NCBI GenBank assembly: GCA_003161635.1
Contig: PMOA01000065.1
Location: 159-39,845, forward strand
Length of the DNA stretch: 39,687 bases
Source of the DNA: Limisphaerales bacterium
GTDB taxonomy: Bacteria; Verrucomicrobiota; Verrucomicrobiia; Limisphaerales; UBA11358
Direction: 5' to 3'
Below the pieces are notes generated by a model. That model saw only the letters and a list, made by a program, of their open reading frames with translations. It was not told the origin of the DNA and searched no databases. The position numbers and the translations under genes are program-made. How positions within the stretch are numbered: the stretch's first letter is position 1; each line of letters opens with the position of its first letter. Positions 1 to 12,227 of this stretch are shown here, in pieces.

Positions 1-32
1 AAACCGTTGCTCTACCGCTGAGCTAAGCTGGC
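1..32 (-). tRNA. partial tRNA, 5' half (possibly tRNA-Thr(UGU))
   Basis: Reverse complement GCCAGCTTAGCTCAGCGGTAGAGCAACGGTTT has a 7-nt acceptor arm, TA at 8-9 and the D-arm GCTCAGCGGTAGAGC; it runs off the window edge before the anticodon. Confidence 0.85.
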
Positions 33-144
33 GCCTCCACATCCAACATCTTTTGCTTTGTCCGGTTTCCTGTCAAGCTTGCGGGAGCGGCGTTCGTCAA
101 CCGGGGTGCACCTTGACACTGCAATTATGCGGCATCACGGAAAG

Positions 145-219
145 CGGAGCGCCGATCTCCGAATCGGCGTGAACGGGCGATTCCCCGCGAATCTTGCCGA
201 ATCGGAGTTCGGCGCTCCG
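145..219. repeat. intergenic inverted repeat, 24-bp arms
   Basis: CGGAGCGCCGATCTCCGAATCGGC and GCCGAATCGGAGTTCGGCGCTCCG are reverse complements with 2 mismatches. Confidence 0.8.
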
Positions 220-267
220 TCGCAGTGCCCAGGTACGCTCCGCCAATTGCAAATCAGGAATTCAAAA

Positions 268-1182
268 TCACTCGTTGCCCCAGGTTGTTTTGATGTGGGC
301 GATGCCGCGTTTGACCGCTTCAACGGGCAATGCCGGATTGAGTTCAAGGACCTTGATGTGGCCCGGTTTCACGAATGGCTTGAGTGCGGCGAAGTTAACC
401 GTGCCGGAGCCGGGCGCGGCATGATCGTGCGCGGGAAACTGCACGTCGTGAATGTGAAATCCGGCCAGGCGCGCGGCGAGCGATTCGAGATGCTGTGTGT
501 GGTGAAGGAAGCCGAGGTTTTCCTTGATTTGCGCGTGGCCGGTGTCGTGCCAATAAACCACGTTCGGGCTGTCAAACTCGCGGAAGAAAAACTCGAAGTC
601 GCTTTCCAGCGGAATTTCCTCGAGCGCCTGCCGGTTTTCGATGCCGAGTTTGAGGCCGCACTTTTCGGCTTCGGGCAGAATTATGCGGAGCGTTTGGTAG
701 ACTCGTTCGACGGCTTTTCCCTTTTTGGCTTCGCGGTTGGCGGCGGCTTCGGCGCGGAGCTTTTCGTATTTGGGCGATTTTTCCCCGTCGCGTTCGAGCA
801 TTCCGGTCAGTTTGCCGGTGTAATCCTTCAAGTCCATGCTGCCGAGGTGCAGCACGACGGCCGGCGCCTTGACGCGCTGGGCGAATTCGAAGGTCTTGAG
901 CGTGTACTTGACCGCCAGTTCGCGCTGGCGCGCCCGCTCGTCGGAAAATTCGTAGAGGTTCGGCGAGGCATGATTCACGCCCAGCGGCAGCGGACAAAAA
1001 TTATGGAGGCTGGAAATTTTAATCTCGCCCGCGTCCACGGCTTCAAGGATGCCGGGCAGGAGACCGAGCCGGATGCCGTGGCTAAGTTCGGCGTATTCAA
1101 AGCCGAGGTCACGGATTTCGCGCAGCATGGCGCGACCGTCCGTGTGGCGTTTGGAATTCCAGCAGGTGGAAAGCGAATACAT
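268..1182 (-). CDS. sugar phosphate isomerase/epimerase (xylose isomerase-like TIM barrel)
   Basis: 304-aa ORF; motifs VVLHLGSMD, LGIENR, YWHDTGHAQ, GFHIHDV. Confidence 0.8.
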   Translation of the reverse strand: MYSLSTCWNSKRHTDGRAMLREIRDLGFEYAELSHGIRLGLLPGILEAVDAGEIKISSLHNFCPLPLGVNHASPNLYEFSDERARQRELAVKYTLKTFEFAQRVKAPAVVLHLGSMDLKDYTGKLTGMLERDGEKSPKYEKLRAEAAANREAKKGKAVERVYQTLRIILPEAEKCGLKLGIENRQALEEIPLESDFEFFFREFDSPNVVYWHDTGHAQIKENLGFLHHTQHLESLAARLAGFHIHDVQFPAHDHAAPGSGTVNFAALKPFVKPGHIKVLELNPALPVEAVKRGIAHIKTTWGNE

Positions 1183-1246
1183 GGTTCCGATTGGGGTGTT
1201 GCAGTGATGGAGTATTGGGAATCTGCATCACTCCAATACTCCCTTG

Positions 1247-1288
1247 AAAAAGGCCGGGCGCGACAAAAATTCAGCCGCGACCGGCCTG
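1247..1288 (-). terminator. rho-independent terminator downstream of rpsU
   Basis: On the minus strand, GGCCGGTCGCGGC...GTCGCGCCCGGCC hairpin followed by TTTTTC. Confidence 0.65.
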
Positions 1289-1302
1289 ACAAAACCATCC
1301 AA

Positions 1303-1500
1303 TTATAAATCCGCGTAGCGTTCTTTGAGCATCGCGGAAAAGCGCGCGGCTTTTTCCTTGCGGCGCCGCTTTTCACTCGGCTTTTCAAAATGCCGGTGAT
1401 TGCGCACGACCTTGAGGGTTCCTTCGCGGTCGACTTTTTTCTTCAGTCGCCGCAACGCACGTTCCACTGGTTCGCCTTTTTTTAATCTAATTTCGGTCAA
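1303..1500 (-). CDS. rpsU: 30S ribosomal protein S21
   Basis: 65-aa basic protein, MTEIRLKKGEPVERALRRLKKKVDREGTLKVVRNHRHFEKPSEKRRRKEKAA is typical bS21. Confidence 0.93.
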   Translation of the reverse strand: MTEIRLKKGEPVERALRRLKKKVDREGTLKVVRNHRHFEKPSEKRRRKEKAARFSAMLKERYADL

Positions 1501-1644
1501 CGCAACTCACTTCCTTTCCTGGTCGAGACAAGCCGTCTGAGGCTGGTTCTCGCAAATGGGCGCGTAGAATAGTTTTTCCGCCGCCGTTGTCAATGCGCAA
1601 AAGCGGGCGGTTGCTTTTACCCGCCGCAAAGTTATTCTGCCCGC

Positions 1645-2682
1645 ATGATTAAAGAAAAACAACCGGCCACACCCGCCGATTTGGAATTGCAACGCCGCAT
1701 CCAGGAACTCATCGCCTTCAAAGGCGGCGGCCACAATGAAGCCCAGGTCGCCGACATGATCGAAAACGCGCTCAAGCTGCTGGCCGACGTGAAGGACACC
1801 GGCGACGTGCGTGTGATCCAGACCGCTCTGCGCGAATTGCGTTATGCCTTCCGCCTTTTCGCGCCGTATGCGCGCGTCCGCAAGGTCACAATTTTCGGCT
1901 CGGCCCGGACGCAATCGGACAAAGTGGAATATCAACAGGCCGTGGATTTCGGGCGCAAGATTGTGAAAGCCGGCTTCATGGTCATCACCGGCGCCGGACC
2001 GGGCATCATGCAGGCCGGGCACGAAGGTGCCGGGACCGCAAACAGTTTCGGGGTGAACATCCGTTTGCCGTGGGAACAGTCCGCCAATCCCATCATTGCC
2101 GAGGACAAAAAACTCGTCACCTTCAAATATTTTTTCACGCGCAAACTGATTTTCATCCGCCACTCGGACGCCATCGTGCTGTTCCCCGGCGGCTTCGGCA
2201 CGCTCGACGAGGGTTACGAGGCGCTCACGCTCATGCAAACCGGCAAAGGCCTGCTCATGCCGCTCGTGCTCGTCGAACCTCCCGGCGGAACGTATTGGAA
2301 AGCCTGGGACAAATATATCCGCGAACATTTGCTCCGCGATGGGTTGATTTCACCCGAAGACCTGAATTTTTACCAGATCACCCATAACGCCGACGAGGCG
2401 GTAAAAATCATCACGCGCTTTTACCGGAATTACCAATCCACCCGTTTCGTGAAGGATTTGTTCATCATCCGGCTCAAAAACGCGCCGTCGGAATCCGCCA
2501 TTGCCGCGATGAACGAGGACTTCGCCGACATCATCAACGGCTCGCCCATCAAGTGCATCAAACCGACCCCAGAAGAGATTGAAGACAACGACAACCTGGA
2601 GCTGGCGCGAATCGCCTTTGGCTTCAACCGCCGCGATTACGGCCGCCTGCGGCAATTGATTGACGTGTTGAACGGGTTGTAA
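1645..2682 (+). CDS. LOG family protein (TIGR00730-like, lysine decarboxylase-like fold)
   Basis: 345 aa; VTIFGSART...VITGAGPGIMQAGHEGA and LFPGGFGTLDEGYEALTLMQTGK motifs. Confidence 0.9.
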   Translation: MIKEKQPATPADLELQRRIQELIAFKGGGHNEAQVADMIENALKLLADVKDTGDVRVIQTALRELRYAFRLFAPYARVRKVTIFGSARTQSDKVEYQQAVDFGRKIVKAGFMVITGAGPGIMQAGHEGAGTANSFGVNIRLPWEQSANPIIAEDKKLVTFKYFFTRKLIFIRHSDAIVLFPGGFGTLDEGYEALTLMQTGKGLLMPLVLVEPPGGTYWKAWDKYIREHLLRDGLISPEDLNFYQITHNADEAVKIITRFYRNYQSTRFVKDLFIIRLKNAPSESAIAAMNEDFADIINGSPIKCIKPTPEEIEDNDNLELARIAFGFNRRDYGRLRQLIDVLNGL

Positions 2683-2815
2683 AATTTAACAACCAAGAAA
2701 CAAAGTAACGAAGGCTGAAGCAAAACCATCCTTAACAACCCTTTATTTCTTGGTTGCTTTGTTGTTCGTCAGTCCCGCACTCGACAGTTTACACTCCGGT
2801 TGCTAGCGTTTGGCC

Positions 2816-2869
2816 ATGAATTTTCTGGTCACCGGCGGCGCCGGGTTCATTGGTTCGCACGGTGGCTGA
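2816..2869 (+). pseudogene. truncated duplicate of the 5' end of the downstream NAD-epimerase gene (MNFLVTGGAGFIGSHGG*)
   Basis: atgaattttctggtcaccggcggcgccgggttcattggttcgcac matches the start of the 3529 gene apart from synonymous changes, then stops. Confidence 0.9.
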
Positions 2870-2928
2870 AACATTTCCCCCTCTCCGCCAACGAAGTTGG
2901 GGGAGAGGGACGGGGAGAGTGGCACGTT

Positions 2929-3363
2929 TCAAAGCGTCTCCGGTGGAGGCTGAATCAATACATCAGCCTTCGATGGAAGAAAGCGATGGTTTTGCACCTT
3001 CCGCATCACGGCAACGCAGCCGGTTCTCCGATGCAAGGCATTCCAGATCTCCAACAGGATGCCTTCGCGGTTCTCTCGCCATTGATGGTTCCAAAAGCGC
3101 AATTCCTCGACGCCCTCTGATGCCAGAAATTTTTCGTGTTCCTCGTCACGCTGGCGTTGCTCTGGCAACCCATGCTGGAACCCGTCCAGTTCGATGGATA
3201 ACTTTGCGGTGGGACAATAGAAATCGAGAAAGTATTTCCCCAACGGATGCTGACGGCGGAATTTGAATCCCGCAAAGCGTCCGGCCCGCAGGGAGCGCCA
3301 CAACTCCTTTTCCTCGTCGGTCTGTTCACGACGGAGACGGCGGGCATTGCTTGTGGGATTCAT
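2929..3363 (-). CDS. DUF559 (Vsr-like) endonuclease domain protein
   Basis: 144 aa; RRLRREQTDEEKELWRSLRAGRFAGFKFRRQHPLGKYFLDFYCPTAKLSIELDGFQH...EELRFWNHQ. Confidence 0.9.
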   Translation of the reverse strand: MNPTSNARRLRREQTDEEKELWRSLRAGRFAGFKFRRQHPLGKYFLDFYCPTAKLSIELDGFQHGLPEQRQRDEEHEKFLASEGVEELRFWNHQWRENREGILLEIWNALHRRTGCVAVMRKVQNHRFLPSKADVLIQPPPETL

Positions 3364-3528
3364 AGGCGCAGCGTAAATGACAATTTTTTAAAGGCAACCC
3401 CTCTCCCTGGCCCTCTTCCCCGCGCTGCGCTGCGGGGAGAGGGAATGAAGCCGGCGGTTTGGTTTCCTCGTTACTTGGTTCATGTCCCCACACTCGACAG
3501 CCCGCTTTATCATTGTTAGCGTTCAGCC

Positions 3529-4548
3529 ATGAATTTTCTGGTCACCGGCGGCGCGGGTTTCATCGGCTCGCACGTTTGCGAACATCTCCTGCGCGATGGC
3601 CACGCCGTCTGGGCGTTTGATGACCTCAACCCGTTTTACGACCCGCACCTCAAACGCCGGAACCTCCGCGACATCCAGTCGCTCGCCCTGTGGAATAACT
3701 CGGCCAATGACCCCGCAACGGCAGGCAGCCCGGCCTATTCCACGGGGCGAGCCAAACCGTTCGAATTCATCCACGGCGATTTGTGCGACTGCATGGCGCT
3801 CGACGAATTGTTCGGCAGCGTGAAGTTTGACCAGGTCATCCACCTGGCCGCCCGCGCCGGTGTGCGGCCCAGCCTCGAAGAACCGGCGCTTTACCAGCGC
3901 GTCAACGTCGAAGGCACGGTCAACGTCCTTGAAGCCGCGCGAAAAAATCGTGTCAAAAAAATCATCATCGCCTCATCGTCGTCGGTTTACGGCGTGAATT
4001 CCAAGGTGCCATTCAGCGAGAGCGACCCGATTTTTTCCGCCATTTCGCCCTATGCCGCGAGCAAACTCGCTTGCGAAGCGCTCGGCCACGTTTATCATCA
4101 CATTTACGGCATGGATGTGGCGATGCTCCGGCTGTTCACCGTCTATGGTCCGCGCCAGCGGCCCGACCTGGCCATCCGCAAGTTTGCGACGCTCATTCAC
4201 GCCGGCAAACCGATTCCGGTCTTTGGCGATGGCAGCATGGAGCGCGATTACACCTACATCACCGACACGCTCGACGGCATCATCGCCTGCACGCAAAAGG
4301 AATTCGGCTTTGAAATTTTCAACCTCGGCGAATCACAAACCGTGAAGCTGAGCCGCGTCATCGAATTGCTCGAAGCCGCGCTCGGCAAAAAGGCCGTCAT
4401 TGACCGCCAGCCGCAGCAGCCCGGCGACGTGCCGGTTACGTTCGCCGACATTACGAAGGCGCGCGCCAAGCTTGGCTATAATCCGCAGGTCAAAATTGAG
4501 CCGGGCGTTAAATTATTTATAGATTGGTTTCGGAAACAAACTGGTTAG
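3529..4548 (+). CDS. NAD-dependent epimerase/dehydratase (UDP-glucuronate 4-epimerase-like)
   Basis: MNFLVTGGAGFIGSHVCEHLL Rossmann motif; SSSSVYG; YAASKLACE; TVYGPRQRPD. Confidence 0.92.
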   Translation: MNFLVTGGAGFIGSHVCEHLLRDGHAVWAFDDLNPFYDPHLKRRNLRDIQSLALWNNSANDPATAGSPAYSTGRAKPFEFIHGDLCDCMALDELFGSVKFDQVIHLAARAGVRPSLEEPALYQRVNVEGTVNVLEAARKNRVKKIIIASSSSVYGVNSKVPFSESDPIFSAISPYAASKLACEALGHVYHHIYGMDVAMLRLFTVYGPRQRPDLAIRKFATLIHAGKPIPVFGDGSMERDYTYITDTLDGIIACTQKEFGFEIFNLGESQTVKLSRVIELLEAALGKKAVIDRQPQQPGDVPVTFADITKARAKLGYNPQVKIEPGVKLFIDWFRKQTG

Positions 4549-4557
4549 AATCCCGCC

Positions 4558-5142
4558 ATGAAATCGGAAGCGCCGTTTACACGCCCCTCATTGAAGGAAG
4601 CTCTCAACGCCTGGAAAAAGCTGCTCGCCGAACGCGGTTTCGCAACGGACATCATCTGGATTTTCGCGGAAAATCTTTGCGTTGAAAAATCGCGCGCCGG
4701 GCAAGGCGGCTTTCATTTTGGTTTTCAAACCCGGTTCACTCCGGCGCCCGAGGATGCGCTCGACATTGCGTTCGCCCATTTTTCTGAATCCAACAAACCG
4801 GTGGTTTTTTACCGGCTCGGCGAACGTCCGGGCAAGTCCGTCTGCACTTTGCTGTGCGATTCGTGGTTTGAGCACCGGAGCGATGCCGACGGATTTTTGC
4901 ACCGCGACGAATGGCGGGTTTTATTTTATCCCGGCCAAAAGGATGAAATCGAGGAAGTCACCGATCTGACCCGCTGGTTGCGGCGCGTCAAACGCGACCG
5001 CGCGTTTCATGATCTGGATTTTTGCATGGCGCTGGAGGCAATTGACGAAATCAAAATTTACGGTCGGGCGCTCGCGCCTTACGAGCGCCTGGCCGCAGCA
5101 ATGCTTGGCCGCCTCCGCCGGTTTTTGGGACAGCCTGTTTGA
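4558..5142 (+). CDS. hypothetical protein
   Basis: 194-aa ORF directly downstream of the epimerase gene and in the same orientation; family not recognised. Confidence 0.7.
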   Translation: MKSEAPFTRPSLKEALNAWKKLLAERGFATDIIWIFAENLCVEKSRAGQGGFHFGFQTRFTPAPEDALDIAFAHFSESNKPVVFYRLGERPGKSVCTLLCDSWFEHRSDADGFLHRDEWRVLFYPGQKDEIEEVTDLTRWLRRVKRDRAFHDLDFCMALEAIDEIKIYGRALAPYERLAAAMLGRLRRFLGQPV

Positions 5143-5273
5143 ACCCTGCGCAAAATGGCGGTTCCGGTGTCAAATCCCGGGACAAAGGGTTTCAAAACAA
5201 GCCTTTTTAGCGCCTTTTTTTTGCTTCACCCACGCTCACTTAAGGTGGCCCGTGCCATGCTCAACATCATGGC

Positions 5274-5438
5274 ATGACCAAAATTGCTTACAACGTGAGC
5301 AGGAAGAGCCGTATTTTTAATACTACGCTCGTCCCGGCCAACCACTCGGAAGAGGCCCGGTTTGGCGCGATCGATGGCGCAGTCATTGTCTTCTTTCTCC
5401 TCTGCGTCGCGGGATTAATCTGTTTCCTCGTGGCCTGA
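5274..5438 (+). CDS. putative 54-aa single-pass membrane protein
   Basis: MTKIAYNVSRKSRIFNTTLVPANHSEEARFGAIDGAVIVFFLLCVAGLICFLVA* read manually; hydrophobic C-terminal segment; start overlaps the stop of a 6-codon ORF (ATGA). Confidence 0.5.
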   Translation: MTKIAYNVSRKSRIFNTTLVPANHSEEARFGAIDGAVIVFFLLCVAGLICFLVA

Positions 5439-5488
5439 GGGCTTTGGGCCAGGGGGTGCGACACGCGGTTTGAAAACCGGAGCATTGC

Positions 5489-5515
5489 CGCCGGTTTTTG
5501 GGGCAGTCTGCCTGA
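5489..5515 (+). repeat. degenerate copy of the 3' end of ORF 4558-5142
   Basis: 23/27 match between 5116-5142 (CGCCGGTTTTTGGGACAGCCTGTTTGA) and 5489-5515 (CGCCGGTTTTTGGGGCAGTCTGCCTGA), frame and stop conserved. Confidence 0.75.
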
Positions 5516-5517
5516 CC

Positions 5518-6744
5518 TTACTTTTTATTTTTTGGCTTTGCTGGCGGCGCGTTGGTTTTGAACGCCGAGCGCAACAGCCAGTGCCGTTTCAGTCCCTGAA
5601 CCAGATCGTCCGCATCCGTGACGGCTTTTGAAATTCCACCCAGCAGGTTCGTATTCGCCTGAACCTGCGCGTTCAAATTGCTGGTGATGTCGGAAAGGTG
5701 GATGAGTATCGCTTCGAGATTTGTGTCCGTGTTCGCGAGGATCGAGTTGGCATTGGTCAAGGCGTTTTGCACCTGTTGTTCGCCGTTGGTGCCGAGCGCC
5801 CAAACGCCGAGGCCGCCCGGCTCGCGTAATTGCGCGCTCAAGACAACCAAGTTCGTCAGTGCGGGCCGGGCTTCGACGACGGCGGCGTTGAGGTTTGATG
5901 TGGCGTTTGCTGTGTTGTCCAACACGGTGGCGATTTGATTCGTCAGGGCCAAAATGTTCGGCAGCGCCTGCTGCACCTGGGCGACGACGGCTTGTAGTTG
6001 TTCGGTGACCGCGGGCGATTCGTCGGCGGGCAGCCAGATGGCGTCCCGTTCGGGGGTGAAATTTTCGTAACGGTGCAAACGCCGGCGCCACGACGCCACG
6101 ATGCGGTTGCGGTTGACGGTTTTGTTGAAGGCGTAAATGGAATTGGATTCGGGTTTCAATTCCGCGATGCGCCGCAGGTTGGATTCGGTCAACATCGTGT
6201 AAGCGCCGAAAACCAAGTTGGAATTTTCATCAAAGATGTCCTGGTAAAGCTGCCATTGGTCGGTTTCGGTGGCGACCAGTTGCTCCAGTTCGGGGATGGC
6301 TTTCACGAAAACCGGCTGCGTGACGCAGAGCGCGTAACCGTTCGTCGCGCGCGTGACTTCAAGCTGCCGCTGGTTAAGAAATCCGGCGGCGTTGATTTTC
6401 ACATACGACCCGCCGGTCCAGATGTAGCGGAAATACGGCTCGCGGACATCAAATACCACCTCGACGTCGTGGGGTTCGCGCGGCGGCATGGGATGGACCA
6501 CAAGAATCTGGCCGACTTGAAAACCCATCATATAAACCGGATCGCCCACGTTCAAACCGGCCGAGCTGTGAATGTAGGTGTGAAATTTCGCCTTGATGAC
6601 GAACCAGCCTTTGCGCTCCGCCGTGTGGTAAACGTAATAGCCAAAGCCGAACAGCAGCAGCGCCGTCGCCAGAAACACAAACCACCCCACCGCGCGTTCC
6701 ATGCGGCTGAGGCGCGTTCGCAATTGCGGAGTCAAATCTTGCAT
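5518..6744 (-). CDS. MlaD/MCE-domain protein (ABC lipid transport, periplasmic component)
   Basis: N-terminal TM helix then FVIKAKFHTYIHSSAGLNVGDPVYMMGFQVGQI MCE motif. Confidence 0.85.
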   Translation of the reverse strand: MQDLTPQLRTRLSRMERAVGWFVFLATALLLFGFGYYVYHTAERKGWFVIKAKFHTYIHSSAGLNVGDPVYMMGFQVGQILVVHPMPPREPHDVEVVFDVREPYFRYIWTGGSYVKINAAGFLNQRQLEVTRATNGYALCVTQPVFVKAIPELEQLVATETDQWQLYQDIFDENSNLVFGAYTMLTESNLRRIAELKPESNSIYAFNKTVNRNRIVASWRRRLHRYENFTPERDAIWLPADESPAVTEQLQAVVAQVQQALPNILALTNQIATVLDNTANATSNLNAAVVEARPALTNLVVLSAQLREPGGLGVWALGTNGEQQVQNALTNANSILANTDTNLEAILIHLSDITSNLNAQVQANTNLLGGISKAVTDADDLVQGLKRHWLLRSAFKTNAPPAKPKNKK

Positions 6745-6756
6745 GCCATGTTTTCC

Positions 6757-7551
6757 TCACATTGTCGCCGCCAGCGGGACCGCCAGCAATTCTTTTACCA
6801 CCGGATCATTCGACGTTTCAACCCTGCTCCACGAACCCAGCGCCGTGAACCGTTTGTCTTTCAACAGCGCGAATCGCCGCGCCTCGTCCCGCCATCCTGC
6901 CAGACGGGACAAATCGTCCGTCGTCATGACCATCGTCACCGGCTTGCCGCCCAGCCACTCATGTCCCCGCCACAACCGGTCGAGAAACCGCAGCGACCAT
7001 TGCAGGTGCCGCGCGCCCAGTCCGCTGAATGGATTGTCCAGCAGCAACACTTCCGGCTTGAGGACCAGCGCCCGCGCCAGCGCCGCGCGTTGAAGCCAGT
7101 CGGCGGCGACGTTCGCGGGTGTCACGTCGGCCAGCGGCGCCAGTTCCATCAAGTCCAGCAACGATTCCACTTCCTGCGCCGCCGCGGCGGCGGTCAGATT
7201 GTGACGATACTGCAACGGCAGCGCCACGTTTTCACCGAGGGTGAGGCGATTGAACAATTGTCCGCCTTCGAAAACAAATCCCAGCCGCAACCGCGAGGGC
7301 AGTTCCGCCTCGCCAAACGTCTGCGTTTCATTGCCGAAAAGCTTGTAGCTGCCCTTGACCGGCGCCATCAGCCCGGCCGTCATCTTCAAAAAATCGCTCT
7401 TGCCCGAATGTTGCTGCCCGGCGAGGACCCAGAATTCACCCGGCGCCACTGTCCAGTTCACGTCCTCAACCACCGTGAAACTGGTGTCGCGCATGGCGCC
7501 GACGCTTACATCGCGCATCTCAATTGCCGCCGGATTTTGGTTTTCGTTCAT
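6757..7551 (-). CDS. MlaF-like ABC transporter ATP-binding protein
   Basis: AGQQHSGKSDFLKMTAGLM (Walker A-like), LLLDNPFSGLGARHL (Walker B region); gene order with MlaE/MlaD. Confidence 0.82.
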   Translation of the reverse strand: MNENQNPAAIEMRDVSVGAMRDTSFTVVEDVNWTVAPGEFWVLAGQQHSGKSDFLKMTAGLMAPVKGSYKLFGNETQTFGEAELPSRLRLGFVFEGGQLFNRLTLGENVALPLQYRHNLTAAAAAQEVESLLDLMELAPLADVTPANVAADWLQRAALARALVLKPEVLLLDNPFSGLGARHLQWSLRFLDRLWRGHEWLGGKPVTMVMTTDDLSRLAGWRDEARRFALLKDKRFTALGSWSRVETSNDPVVKELLAVPLAATM

Positions 7552-8560
7552 GCGACGAGGTAAAGGACGATGAACAACGCATCAATCAGGAGGCACACGA
7601 CGACGCCCTGCGTCACCGCGCGCACCGCCACGCGCGAAACCTCCTCGAGCCGCAGCGGCTGCGCCAGTCCGTGGTAACACGCCACAATCGCGATGAAAAA
7701 TCCGAACGCAACGGTCTTCAGCGCCAGCAGCGCGAAATCCAGCCAGCCCAGCGCCTCGGTCAGTTGTTTGAAATAGTCCCCCGGCGTCAGGGGCACGTCC
7801 TGCAAAAACGCCCACAAATACCCGCTCGCCAGCGCGCCGATGATCAAATAAACCGTCAGCGAAAAAATCCCCGCCATCATTCCCCACACGCGCGGCACGA
7901 TCAGGTAATGCACCGGGTCAATGCCCAATGCCTCCAGTGCCTCGACCTCGCCCATGGCGCGGGCCGTGCCCAGCTCGATCACGTGCGCCGTGCCCACGCG
8001 CGCCAGCACCAGTACCGCCGCCAGCAATGGCCCCAGTTCGCGCACCACCACAATCACCATCGTCGAGCCGAGATAATCCGTCGCGCCCACCCGCGCCAAG
8101 GCCGACACCGTCTGCCCGATGACGAGAAATCCCAGCGCGAACGCCACAAACATAAACATTGGCATCAACGCCACGCCCGCGCGGGCGATCTCCTGCCGGA
8201 TGCGTGGCCCCATCACGTTCCGCGCCACGCCGGTTTTTTTCAACATGACACCCAGCGTGATCAACGCAAACGCGCCCAGCCCCTGGATCGTGAGGAGCAA
8301 CAGGAACAATTTCCGGCCCAGAAGGTCGGTGTAGGATTTTGGCAGGGCGGCCCGGCGAAACACCTGCGTGTTCGTCAGTTCAAAGGCCTTTGCCGGATTC
8401 CCGCGCATCTCGTCAGCGTAGGGTTGTACCGGCGTCGGGTCAAAAAGGTTTTTCCCTTTGTTGGTAGGGACGAGCTGCCGCTCGTCCTGAAATTTGGGCC
8501 GCGCGGCAACGCGGCCCCACCATTCTTTCCTTTTAATTCGGGTATCGTTAAACTTCTGGC

Positions 8561-8567
<7 letters not shown>
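7548..8567 (-). CDS. MlaE-like ABC transporter permease (true start probably internal)
   Basis: GSTMVIVVVRELGPLLAAVLVLARVGTAHVIELGTARAMGEVEALEALGIDPVHYLIVPRVWG is characteristic of MlaE permeases. The N-terminal extension overlaps a REP doublet, so the start is uncertain. Confidence 0.85.
8464..8520. repeat. REP-like doublet beginning with GTAG
   Basis: GTAG-GGACGAGC-TGCC-GCTCGTCC then GGGCCGCG-CGGCAA-CGCGGCCC: two perfect stems. Confidence 0.8.
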
Positions 8568-12197
<3,630 letters not shown>

Positions 12198-12227
12198 CGG
12201 CGGCAGACGGAGCTGTAATTTACGCCG

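Noticed and set aside
58-1308. 416-aa plus-strand ORF
   Set aside because: Antisense shadow of the sugar isomerase gene.
5998-7563. 521-aa plus-strand ORF
   Set aside because: Antisense shadow of the mlaD/mlaF genes; no recognisable motifs.
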